Shown: positions 44,801-52,111 of the stretch, one piece after another | Layout: each line of letters opens with the position of its first letter | Position numbering within the stretch: the first letter of the stretch is position 1 | Source: Rhodococcus sp. G-MC3 | GTDB lineage: Bacteria > Actinomycetota > Actinomycetes > Mycobacteriales > Mycobacteriaceae | Length of the DNA stretch: 61,192 nt | Assembly (NCBI RefSeq): GCF_030063335.1 | Contig: NZ_JASISW010000027.1 | Location: 1-61,192, forward strand | Reading direction: 5' to 3' | Notes under the pieces: generated by a model | The model's input: only the letters and a program-made list of their open reading frames with translations | Told to the model about the DNA's origin: nothing | The model's database searches: none | Program-made: the position numbers and the translations under genes

Positions 44801-45921
44801 GCCAACCGCATTTGGATGGCGGTCGAGGGGTCTTTGCCGTGCGTCCTGCGATACTCGCCGACGAGCTGTTCGAGCCGCCGCTCGATCGCGTCGCGGCGCG
44901 AGAACTCGCGCAGCAATTCGGCCGGAATCCCGTCGATCTCGCGAACCGGTCTCTTGTCGATACCGGTGCCGGGGCGGTCGTGGAATACCGCCCCGACTTC
45001 GCGGGTGACGTACTCCTCGATGAGGGTGTTGTAGCGCTCGGAGGCAGCGACAGCAAGCTTGTGCAGAACGCGCCCGTCGAGGCTGCGCCACTTGCCATCT
45101 ACGCCTTGAACCTTGGTGGAAATCGCGACGTGGGTGTGCAGGTTCGGGTCGCCGTTGCGGTTGTCCCGGTGATCGAACCGCGTGTACATCAGCCCGGTCG
45201 ATTCGATCTGTCCGACGCCCGCTTTGCCGACACGGGTATAGGACGCATTGTTTTCGACCCAACCGATGGCGTCGGTGACCGCAGCATTGTGGGCCCGTTC
45301 GATCGCCAGGCTGGTCTTCTCGTCGCCGAGGCCCCAGAGCACCGACACAGATTTCTGGGGGGTGAACACGCAGTCGTAGCCGGCGACGGGCTGGCGTTCG
45401 CGTCGTTGTTGGGAGGCGATGTAGCGAAGCAGCTCTGCTTCGCTCGCCGGGGATCGCCCGACCTCACGGTGAAATTCATCCGCGCCCACTTGGTAACGGA
45501 TCTGCAGGCACTCGCTCGCGCTGACTGTCTTCCCTGTCGCCTTGCGTTGCCGCTCGATCTCACCCCGTGTGCGCTTCATCAAAGGAACCTCGTTACGAAA
45601 GCTCGCGAACTTACGGCCGAGCCGGACCTCGTCGACCGCCCCCTGCGCGGTGGCTCCGTTCGCAACCGACTCGTTGATTAAAGCGTCGGCTTCGGGGTGT
45701 AAGCCCTCTCCGAACAGAGCTTTCATCTGATCCTCTCGCACCTCGCCTGACACCCCGAGTTCGTCGGCCGCCCGGCCACCCCACTGACCCGGCGGTGTGC
45801 CTTCAGCCGTGTAGTAGTCGGTCAGATTTTGACTGCGTTGCCGCGCAGCGTCACCAGTTGCCACCTCACGTGTGAGATAGGTGTAGCCGTCTCCCGCGTG
45901 CAGAGCGTGGACGGTCATCAT
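41884..45921 (-). CDS. traA: MobF relaxase-helicase (TraA/TrwC family)
   Basis: 1345 aa. The relaxase domain spans residues 1-330. The active-site Tyr pair is in NLTDYYTAEGTPPGQWGG, and the metal-binding triad in NLHTHVAIS near residue 264. A RecD-like SF1 helicase follows: Walker A GVGPAGTGKTTAMRVV near 588, ILVDEAGMASTHDL near 660, and ATIHRSQGMTVDTAHVLVDD near 887. The C-terminal 350 residues are charged and helical. It nicks oriT, stays bound to the 5' end and unwinds the transferred strand. Start is ATG 45921 or 45918; AAGGTGG lies upstream. Long open frames on the opposite strand are GC-rich shadows. Confidence 0.92.
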   Translation of the reverse strand: MMTVHALHAGDGYTYLTREVATGDAARQRSQNLTDYYTAEGTPPGQWGGRAADELGVSGEVREDQMKALFGEGLHPEADALINESVANGATAQGAVDEVRLGRKFASFRNEVPLMKRTRGEIERQRKATGKTVSASECLQIRYQVGADEFHREVGRSPASEAELLRYIASQQRRERQPVAGYDCVFTPQKSVSVLWGLGDEKTSLAIERAHNAAVTDAIGWVENNASYTRVGKAGVGQIESTGLMYTRFDHRDNRNGDPNLHTHVAISTKVQGVDGKWRSLDGRVLHKLAVAASERYNTLIEEYVTREVGAVFHDRPGTGIDKRPVREIDGIPAELLREFSRRDAIERRLEQLVGEYRRTHGKDPSTAIQMRLADKATLETREDKAPPKALGAQRTEWRERAIDVVGTRRLRAALGDSAGHSIRTTDGSDIDHDELAHRVIARVSRQRSSWNRWHVQAEVQRQMRTLVFTTADQRESVAERVTESALGGHSIRLTRQVDAAPAALQRSDGASVLTVHGNETYTSAAILDAEHRLVAAAHTPTAVIANTHVYHAGLAAHTQRKGWELGADKKALVEHFLFSGNIIAAGVGPAGTGKTTAMRVVVDAWRGTGYDVIALGPSAKAAGVLGGELGVTGRTIADVLTRHDNGLDTGITAGAMILVDEAGMASTHDLDRLTRAAARHGAIIRLLGDPQQLAAVDTGGALRLIARTSSAPELVDVHRFQNKEEADISLRLREGDTSVAAWYAAKDRVQHGMADDLAEKVFTAWSADADTDQTSLMIASSNTTVRDLNDRARTDRLAKGLVGRGGNDLSDGLRASAGDRIVTRRNDNTLRPVGTRGERVRNGDLWTVDTAHHDGSLSVRHVDHGGRIRLPAGYVEQYCELGYAATIHRSQGMTVDTAHVLVDDTMNRQSLYVGLTRGRTGNNLYVPIDRIVDPHLIHVHPDKKIADEVVRTIIGRDGADVSATEQQQDAAVAHRKLDYNVGGYDYASELIDAHRIEAIVRDQMGTALAEKMIGEAEWDSFVRQYRRTEQLGLDASPTLAAARGQRELGTADSVSAVMHWRLEKHIDDGAEEMAAWSATLAPEMRRQFGEHAETLLTDDAAWPDLAAHLRNAERAGKDPRAGIVELRRGVDGAEPTAGQLLDEAERRWPLGRDARDHSAPSWVLPPMQDRDGVDPELLDWSRRRYSEIAERTRELGQQAVDDQPSWTTHLGELPDSGGDRLRWQITAGQVGAYREQFGIDTDRTLIGDRPEHGDASRAWDHVNARVQQLPARAPAAARAGDGATATPDPAAVHPDPIVATDRARREAAEQHAAQQRRAAEQRKAERREQLRQQQARRPNRGPRI

Positions 45922-46161
45922 GCTGCCACCTTAAAGGCTATGCGCCCCATAGTCACTAGTAGTGCAAGAGGTGTGTGGAGTTTGGTTCGTGAAATTGAGC
46001 GTCGGCGAAATGTTGTCGGATCGTGACTGTCGCAGCGAAATGGGACTGCGGGAACTGCCATGGACTGAGGGGGACGAAAGCTGTTCGCAAATAATGGTTT
46101 TGCGGTGTTGCGGTGGGTGAAAACTCCTTGCCGTTTCTGCTTTCGGACGTACCCTGGCGCC
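45922..46161. other. Divergent intergenic region, oriT candidate
   Basis: 240 bp between the relaxase and a divergent coiled-coil gene. It contains CACTAGTAGTG (short inverted repeat near 45953-45963), TGTTGTCGG/TTGCGG direct-repeat-like elements (GGTTTTGCGGTGTTGCGGTG near 46096-46115), and lower GC content. MobF nic sites usually lie in such regions beside the relaxase. No known nic consensus was identified. Confidence 0.4.
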
Positions 46162-46650
46162 ATGGACCACCACACGAGATCGCCATCGAGCGCGCGGGAC
46201 CGAGCACGAAAAGCGAATGCTCAGCGATTAGCGGATGCGCGGGCGCGCCTGAAGAAACAGGAAGACGACTTGGTGGCGTATTTCGATGCCACCCGAGACG
46301 AGGACAAGATCGAGGACGACCTCGCCGAGAAGATCGCGAAGCTTCACCGCGCCGCGCAGACGAAGCTGCAAGACGCGAGGAGCCGCCGGGTGGCGGCGTT
46401 AGCGTCGCTCAAAGACTGGGGCGAAACCTACAACGCCATAGCATCGTTGGTGGATCTCCCTGTTGCCGAGGCGACCAAGCTGATTCGATCGATCAGATCG
46501 GCTCAATCTCCCACCGCCGGGAACGATCTCGCCGCGTCGGAGTCCGAGGCAGATACCGGAGCGCGCGGTTCAGTCACCAGCCCAGATCCGGGACGCCCAG
46601 CCGATTCGAGGGCCGGCGATGCGCGCAGATCCGACAGGGACGTTGCGTAG
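46162..46650 (+). CDS. Coiled-coil protein, likely relaxosome accessory factor
   Basis: 162 aa from ATG 46162. No Shine-Dalgarno sequence; TACCCT lies 12 bp upstream, so the message may be leaderless. Residues 10-90 are a charged coiled coil (ANAQRLADARARLKKQEDDL ... HRAAQTKLQDARSRRVAALA). An HTH-like segment follows (DWGETYNAIASLVDLPVAEA then TKLIRSIR) and a disordered acidic tail. It is divergent from traA across the oriT candidate. Similar small DNA-binding proteins act at oriT in other actinobacterial plasmids (inference). Confidence 0.7.
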   Translation: MDHHTRSPSSARDRARKANAQRLADARARLKKQEDDLVAYFDATRDEDKIEDDLAEKIAKLHRAAQTKLQDARSRRVAALASLKDWGETYNAIASLVDLPVAEATKLIRSIRSAQSPTAGNDLAASESEADTGARGSVTSPDPGRPADSRAGDARRSDRDVA

Positions 46651-46911
46651 CGTGGGCAAAGCACGACCCGTCCGCGAGTGACGTAGGAATCGAATGCAAC
46701 ACACACTGGCAGTGCAAGATCCAGTCATGCGGGACTTCCATCCGCCGTGTGGTCTCATCCCGTCGGTTGGGATGTTTGGCGACGGCCATGCCGACTGCCT
46801 GTGACAATCGTGCAGCAACATTCGCGCGCAATCTCCGAAAGTGTTCGAGCGACCTTGTCGGACCCCCAGAGTTCACTGCACAGTGAAGCTAACTCAACGG
46901 AGGTAGATCAC

Positions 46912-47115
46912 ATGATCGGACTGATCGTCGTCGCCGTCGTGTTCACCGCAGCGTTGGCTCATGCAGGGGCATCGGAATCGGGATGGCATTTCGCACCGTT
47001 GCGTGCAACCAGACTTGTCGTCATGTGGTCGTTCAAACTCGTCGTGGCACTCGTCGCTCTCACACTGGCTCTCGTGTTCGGCGTTGCGTCGAGTGCGTTG
47101 CGCAGCTCGTTCTAA
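46912..47115 (+). CDS. Small membrane protein
   Basis: 67 aa; start fixed by CGGAGGT 8 bp upstream of ATG 46912. Two hydrophobic helices (MIGLIVVAVVFTAALAHAGA; SFKLVVALVALTLALVFGVA) are separated by a short basic loop. Too short for a family call. It follows the accessory gene after 260 bp without a recognisable gene. Confidence 0.65.
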   Translation: MIGLIVVAVVFTAALAHAGASESGWHFAPLRATRLVVMWSFKLVVALVALTLALVFGVASSALRSSF

Positions 47116-47143
47116 GGCCCGACGGTCTCCGGGGCGATCTTCG

Positions 47144-47440
47144 ATGGGTGAGCCGCTGTGCACCGGTTGTTCGATCGCGCGTCCCGTGGTGATGTGGCGC
47201 CAACATCACACGACAACTGTGTGCGACTGCTGCACGCAGTACACGGGTGCGCTCATAGGCCGCAGGCAACTCGGCACCACGCCGGTGCTGCGTTGCCTGC
47301 GGGTTGTACTCACATCAGCAGTGGCTGCGCCCACTCGTAGACCCAGCGCGGAAGTTGCGGGCACCACGTTGTACCGGCAGCGAATCGCCCGTCGAGGCAT
47401 CGCGCTGCGTCCGGGGGCACAGCGGACACCACGCGGCTAG
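47144..47440 (+). CDS. Possible small zinc-ribbon protein (uncertain)
   Basis: 98 codons from ATG 47144. The N-terminal half has MGEPLCTGCSIARPVVMWRQ then CDCCTQYTG, two CxxC knuckles about 24 residues apart, as in zinc ribbons. The second half is basic and overlaps the better-supported minus-strand gene 47310-47645. No good ribosome binding site. The knuckle spacing is the only support. Confidence 0.3.
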   Translation: MGEPLCTGCSIARPVVMWRQHHTTTVCDCCTQYTGALIGRRQLGTTPVLRCLRVVLTSAVAAPTRRPSAEVAGTTLYRQRIARRGIALRPGAQRTPRG

Positions 47441-47645
47441 CGGCCACGCGGGCCGCGACCACCATTCCGCCGTTGTGACGTACACGTATAGCGGTCGTCT
47501 CAATCACCCGACTGCTGGAATACCCGGCGGTGAGTCGGTGACAGTCCCACCAGACGTCATTGGTTTCGCCGAAGAAGTAGTCGAGTGTCTCGGAGAAGTT
47601 CGGGCCGAACAGTGCGCCGCGATCGGTGTCGATCCGGATGTGCAT
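47310..47645 (-). CDS. Small plasmid-type protein of unknown function
   Basis: 111 aa; ATG 47645 follows AAGGAC. It begins MHIRIDTDRGALFGPNFSET and contains LDYFFGETNDVWWDCHRLTA and VVAARVAASRVVSAVPPDAA. No family recognised. It is 25 bp after the 85-aa gene and probably in one operon with it and the DnaB-N-like gene. Confidence 0.55.
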   Translation of the reverse strand: MHIRIDTDRGALFGPNFSETLDYFFGETNDVWWDCHRLTAGYSSSRVIETTAIRVRHNGGMVVAARVAASRVVSAVPPDAARCLDGRFAAGTTWCPQLPRWVYEWAQPLLM

Positions 47646-47670
47646 GACAGTGTCCTTCTGTGAAATGGGT

Positions 47671-47928
47671 TCAGAACAGCGGCAGCTGATCGCGATGCGC
47701 CTGTTCGTCGAGGAATGTGCGGTAGCGGGCGACGAGGATTCGAGCGGCAGGGTCTGCGTAGCCGGCTGCAACAGCGGCGTCATGCAATGACCGGCCGGCC
47801 TGCATGTCGGAATCGAGTGTTTGGCCGGCAGCCAGGTCGTCGATGACATCCGGTTCGAGCCCCTCGGCTACCTCCTCGGTGAGCCGCAGAGTCGCTGCGG
47901 AGGTGAGGGGCGGTCGGTCGGCCCTCAT
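47671..47928 (-). CDS. Small protein of unknown function
   Basis: 85 aa, helical and acidic: LRLTEEVAEGLEPDVIDDLA, GRSLHDAAVAAGYADPAARI, LVARYRTFLDEQAHRDQLPLF. The middle could be a short HTH (HDAAVAAGYADPAARIL). Start ATG 47928 overlaps the upstream gene stop (ATGA), supporting translation. No family recognised. Confidence 0.6.
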   Translation of the reverse strand: MRADRPPLTSAATLRLTEEVAEGLEPDVIDDLAAGQTLDSDMQAGRSLHDAAVAAGYADPAARILVARYRTFLDEQAHRDQLPLF

Positions 47929-48476
47929 AGCGTCGTACCGGTTCGAAAGGCGTCGATGCGGTTCATTGCGTCGCGCTGCGCCCGCCCGATCTCGACGAGG
48001 CGCTCGAACAGTTGCTCCTCCGGCGCTTCCTCAGCCATCTGAGTGATCGCGAGACCGGCATCGTGGAAGCTGCGGCGATAAGCCTCCGACAGGACCATCC
48101 CGGCGTAGTCACTTGCCGACGCACCGCACGCATTGGCGGTCGTGACGTTTGTCAGTGCCCGCCGCAGTAACGCGCCCTTGTGACCGCTCGATCCCGAACG
48201 AACGAGCACGCTCAGCACGCTCGCCGGGTCGTGAGGCGCTGACGCGAGGATCAAGTCCTGCGCAACGCCGTAGAGCTGGCGGTAGGCGGGTTCAAGGAAG
48301 TCGTTCGCCTGCAATGCCGCTGCGATGCGGCGATTCTCGACCGTGTCATTCGACCACATCAACGCGCACACAGCCAGGGCCTCGGGTGCAGTCTCAGGAT
48401 TGTCGGTCAAATCTTCGACAAGTTCCTCAGCGGAATTTTCGGACGGCTCGAAGGACACTGCATGCAGAGCGGTCAC
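47925..48476 (-). CDS. DnaB N-terminal-domain protein without helicase domain
   Basis: 183 aa from GTG 48476 with AAAGGAG upstream. Residues about 30-150 match the helical N-terminal domain of replicative helicase DnaB: LAVCALMWSNDTVENRRIAA, NDFLEPAYRQLYGVAQDLIL, DPASVLSVLVRSG. The RecA-like helicase domain is absent, and the protein ends after a helical tail. Stand-alone DnaB-N proteins are known on actinobacterial plasmids. It might recruit or modulate host helicase or primase for plasmid replication or transfer (inference). Confidence 0.7.
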   Translation of the reverse strand: MTALHAVSFEPSENSAEELVEDLTDNPETAPEALAVCALMWSNDTVENRRIAAALQANDFLEPAYRQLYGVAQDLILASAPHDPASVLSVLVRSGSSGHKGALLRRALTNVTTANACGASASDYAGMVLSEAYRRSFHDAGLAITQMAEEAPEEQLFERLVEIGRAQRDAMNRIDAFRTGTTL

Positions 48477-49023
48477 GTCGGCCCACTCCTTTCGATATTG
48501 ATGGGGACGATGACTCGGTTTCGTTGACGTGCAACTGTTTTGAATTTCTCATTGGCGCCGTAATTCTTACTGTATCGCCGGGTTCAGTATTTGGATATAC
48601 CTACATTCACGGGATACCGCGGTGGACCTTAATGGACTGTGGATCAACACTTTTAGTTAATTTTTGCTATCGAGCTGAATGGATTTTCCTTCAGTGCGAC
48701 ACACGCCTTACATGTTTGGGAAATGCAGCCTTTACGGATGGCTCTGTGCCGTCTCGATTCAGCCCGCTACGATTGCGGCCGTGACGCGATCGATCATCGA
48801 ACAGCAACTGTCCGATTCTCTGGAGATTTCGGAGGATCGTCTGCCCGGCGGAACGGGAGGCTGGTTCGGACGTGCCCCGGCGGGGGCGTCCAGCCTGGTC
48901 GATCTGATTTTTGTGCGTTTGGCACTGCCGGACTGATTCCGGTGCGGATCGCTCCTCAGCAGGCGGTGAGTCGCTGCGCACCAGCGGGCGCGCACTTGTC
49001 TGCACCCGCCCGCTGGTAGCCAC
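48477..49023. other. AT-richer intergenic region; one doubtful small ORF
   Basis: 48530-48700 is AT-rich for this window (TTTAGTTAATTTTTGC near 48652) and contains the promoter of the leftward 48476 operon. A 51-codon frame from GTG 48781 (VTRSIIEQQLSDSLEISEDR ... FVRLALPD) to 48936 is open but has no ribosome binding site. I do not call it as a gene. Confidence 0.35.
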
Positions 49024-50031
49024 TCATTCATCCGGGCAGTCGAGCGCCTGTCGATTCCTCGACGACGTCCGCGTCCGGGATGAGCTCGCGCAGTCCTCGG
49101 GTTCGAACCCTGCTCGTAGCGCTCGATCCAGCAAGACCGTGAACGATGGCACCGTCTCCCCCGCTGTCCCGGCAGCATTCTGGGCAGCATCGAATGCTAT
49201 TCCCGCCGAAGCACCGTCACCTCCCAGGTAAGCGAAGTATCCGGCAATCGTCAGCGCTTGAGCGCGTGCAGTTCCTCGCAAGCCTCGCGCGACGTGCGTC
49301 ATGACATCGAGTGCCGACTCCTCGCCGTAGACCGCCAGCCGCAAGTACGCGTCCCGAACGTCGAGCGGGGATCCGCTGAGGGTGATTCCGACGCGCGCGG
49401 ACACGTCGTCGCTGGGGATCTCCCGCGCGTAGACCGTCGCTGCTAGTTCTTCGAAGGTCACTGCGAGGAAGTCGTCTCCGAGCCGGACCGCTGCCTGCAG
49501 CCCGACCGATTCGGGAATCTCCGTTCCTTCGGCAAATCGGTGTACCAGTGCGTCTCGCGTGGACTCGATGACGCGTCCCGACAGTACCTGCGCTGCAGCG
49601 ACTTCGCTGATGGTCGGGTCCGGGATCGTACCTACGTGGCCGGTCCCCAGGTCGCTGAAGAGTGCACCGGCTATCACTTCGAATGTATGCAGCGCGGCGT
49701 GGACATCGATTCCGACCTGTGTGAGATGTTGGCTGATTGCGTCGACTCCGTCGAGCGCCTGAACCGTCGCGCTGGGTTCGGCAACTGCGATCACGATCGC
49801 GGAGTCCGCGTGCTGGCGTGATGCCGCGGCGGCGATATCGGCGGCGGATGTCTGACCGCCGGCCGAGTCTGACCGAATTACTGCTCGCACTAGTGCCTTT
49901 CGTGCGGTGTCGCTGGCCAGCAAGATGACAACGATCGAATTGTGCGGGGTGAAGCCGATCATTGCAGGTAATGCGGCGACGATGCTTGCTGCGGAGCTGA
50001 TGTATACGCGGGATGTGGTGGGGTCGCTCAT
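49024..50031 (-). CDS. DUF4192-family protein
   Basis: 335 aa; ATG 50031 follows GAAAGG. The N-terminus SAASIVAALPAMIGFTPHNS IVVILL is the DUF4192 signature. Later parts include EVAAAQVLSGRVIESTRDAL, AYLRLAVYGEESALDVMTHV and ALTIAGYFAYLGGDGASAGI, with helical repeats near the C-terminus. DUF4192 proteins are common on actinobacterial plasmids and near DNA-processing genes; function unknown. It follows a 66-aa gene by 44 bp, likely one operon. Confidence 0.8.
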   Translation of the reverse strand: MSDPTTSRVYISSAASIVAALPAMIGFTPHNSIVVILLASDTARKALVRAVIRSDSAGGQTSAADIAAAASRQHADSAIVIAVAEPSATVQALDGVDAISQHLTQVGIDVHAALHTFEVIAGALFSDLGTGHVGTIPDPTISEVAAAQVLSGRVIESTRDALVHRFAEGTEIPESVGLQAAVRLGDDFLAVTFEELAATVYAREIPSDDVSARVGITLSGSPLDVRDAYLRLAVYGEESALDVMTHVARGLRGTARAQALTIAGYFAYLGGDGASAGIAFDAAQNAAGTAGETVPSFTVLLDRALRAGFEPEDCASSSRTRTSSRNRQALDCPDE

Positions 50032-50075
50032 GGTCCGTGCCTTTCATCGATGATGTGGTGGGATCGCCCGCGGAA

Positions 50076-50276
50076 TCAGGAAATGCCGGCGAGTTGTGCG
50101 TCGTCGATCTGCTGTTCGGTGGCTCCGAGCTCTCGCGCTTCGGTGTCCCAGGCTGCGAGCGTCTGGCAAAGGTCGGTGACGTCGATGGTGAGTCCGCTGC
50201 ACATTGCTGCGTCGAGGCGACTGATGGCCTGCGTGATCTGTGCGAGTGCTCGGTCCAAACGATCGATGTTGCTCAT
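50076..50276 (-). CDS. Small helical protein upstream of the DUF4192 gene
   Basis: 66 aa: MSNIDRLDRALAQITQAISR ... LCQTLAAWDTEARELGATEQ. Predicted all-helical, possibly a coiled coil. AGGAAGGGT lies upstream of ATG 50276. No family recognised. Its position suggests co-expression with DUF4192. Confidence 0.6.
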   Translation of the reverse strand: MSNIDRLDRALAQITQAISRLDAAMCSGLTIDVTDLCQTLAAWDTEARELGATEQQIDDAQLAGIS

Positions 50277-50818
50277 GGCGACCCTTCCTGCTCAAACGGT
50301 GACCGGACCTTCGCCCTGCCAATTTCTTTCGCCTCATCTGGCGTAAGAAGAGAAGGCCGCCGACGTGCCCGACGGTGCAACTGCTGGACCGGAAAGTCTC
50401 AGCCGAAGGCGCTTTGAGAGTTTTGGGGCCTTGTGCCGGCGTCAGCCGCCAGTGGTTGCGGCGGCGGGCACGGCGGAGGCAAGCTCGCCTGTAGCCAGAT
50501 GCGCCGAAAGAAATTTGCTCTTCACTAGCGCGGAGCGAAGCGCAGCTCAATGCATGGGGACGCCCCAGGGACGGCTTGCACCACGACAGACCGAATCGAC
50601 ACGAGTACGTCCAGCACATAAAGCCACCTCTGAAGCAGCATTGGAAATGTGCGGTATTCCCTGCATTCGTAACGGCCGTGAAGCTCTCGTACTGCGCAGC
50701 ACCTGCCGATTTAGAGCAAGCGGCGAGGTCGGCAGTCGTCCGCTCCGTTTTATGGCGAGCCTTCAGCTCGTGTTCGCAGTCCTTCAGGAGGATGCCCGTC
50801 CAGGGGGACAATGAGTAG
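50277..50818. other. Intergenic region without a supported gene
   Basis: Open frames occur on both strands, but translations lack domains and start signals. The right end carries GGGGGACAATGAGTAG just before the cold-shock-like gene. I see no RNA gene or strong hairpin. Confidence 0.35.
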
Positions 50819-51175
50819 ATGAGCAAGCGCAAGCACCCCGGCATCGTGATCAGGTCGTGTGAGATCACCGAGGACGGTACGAGGCGCGAGGTACCCACAC
50901 CACAGCTACCGTCGGAACCACCTTCCCCACGAACGAGCGAACACACACTCGGAACGGTCCAAGACTGGCACCCAGAGGAAGGGTCGGGAGTTATCGCCTC
51001 TGATCGCACGCCCGGCGGTTGCTGGGTCCACTATTCCGACGTTGCAGGCAGAGGCTTCCGAACCTTGACCGCCGGACAGGACGTCGCCCTCGAGTTCGAA
51101 GATCTCGGGGCGAAGTACCCAGGCGGCAACCAAGACGGTTACCGATACCGCGCGATTTCCGTAACGGGAAAGTAG
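50819..51175 (+). CDS. Cold-shock-like domain protein, divergent
   Basis: 118 aa. A 45-residue Pro/charged N-terminus is followed by a cold-shock-like fold: LGTVQDWHPEEGSGVIASD, CWVHYSDVAGRGFRTL, GQDVALEFEDLG. The order W...GxGxI...VHxSD...G..V.FE is that of CspA-type domains, but aromatic RNP residues are reduced (GSGVI instead of GFGFI), so nucleic-acid binding may be altered. Such variants are widespread in actinobacterial genomes. Stands alone. Confidence 0.65.
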   Translation: MSKRKHPGIVIRSCEITEDGTRREVPTPQLPSEPPSPRTSEHTLGTVQDWHPEEGSGVIASDRTPGGCWVHYSDVAGRGFRTLTAGQDVALEFEDLGAKYPGGNQDGYRYRAISVTGK

Positions 51176-52111
51176 GGCTCCCGTTGGCCGCCCCCACGCT
51201 GTCCGCGTGATTCTTGAACTCATTCCTGGCCGAAATGCATCTGATCATGCTGAGGCTGAGCAGGACTCGGGCCGTATGGCGTCATGGGGGGCAGTTTTCT
51301 CGAGCGATCTGCACAACCAGTCACCCAGACGTTTGACTGCGCGCCCGCACTTCCTCAGGACTGCGGCCGTCCGACTCCACCGTCGGCCCATCGTGGTCCA
51401 GGACTGAATGCAACTTTGATGCGTCGAACGCCACTTCTCAGTCGGCGACGCCGAAGGGCTGAAGGCTCCAGCACTGGTAACGACATTACTGAGGCGCCAC
51501 CGGTACCCTTTCGACTGGCGGATGTGCAGTATTCGAAACGTGCAGTATTTCTCGCCAGGGTGTCGTGCGCGATTAGTCGAAGGTCCACGCTGATTGCGTA
51601 CGATGTAATCGGCAGTCCGCGCCGGAAGTACGAACGGCTAGAGTGCGCCAGGGTAAGTCGGCGGAAGTGTGCGAGACGACGAAATCGAATATCGTCAGAA
51701 CCGGGATGGTCCGATCGTTGGATGAAAGCCGGCTGGCACATGCTGGACCATTCGCAGATCCACAGGTGAGCGAGGTGGTGAACTGCCGGTTTCGCACCGT
51801 CTTCGAGGCGAACATCAACCGCGGCGTTACCACCGATGGCCCACCACGACGGCCGATCGGAGTCGCCGGGCGTCACCTCTGCGAGACCGACAATCGCGAT
51901 TGTCAATGCGTTCGCCCCACGCTCCCGATCGTGGATCGGAGGCCCAGTGCAGGCGGTCTGATCGCAGGACACAGAATTTGCCGTCGTCCCGCACCTGCGC
52001 GACCACTCCTGACAATTTCAGCTCAAGTCGCGCCACATCCTCCACGAGGGGATCGTCCCACGGAACTTCTCCGTAAATTAGCGAAGACGACTGTCGAATG
52101 GCTGTCTTAGC
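51176..52111. other. Region with a possible decayed gene on the minus strand
   Basis: No intact gene supported. On the minus strand, 51980-52045 (MEDVARLELKLSGVVAQVRD then DGKFCVLRSDRLHWASDP) and, in another frame, 51760-51900 (IAIVGLAEVTPGDSDRPSWW then AHLWICEW) look protein-like and may be two pieces of one frameshifted gene. No family recognised. Confidence 0.3.

Noticed and set aside
43406..45681. Very long open frames antisense to and shifted from traA (over 600 codons)
   Set aside because: They are GC-rich shadows of the relaxase gene. They have Arg/Pro- or Gly/Val-biased composition and no domains, while the minus-strand relaxase has full motifs.
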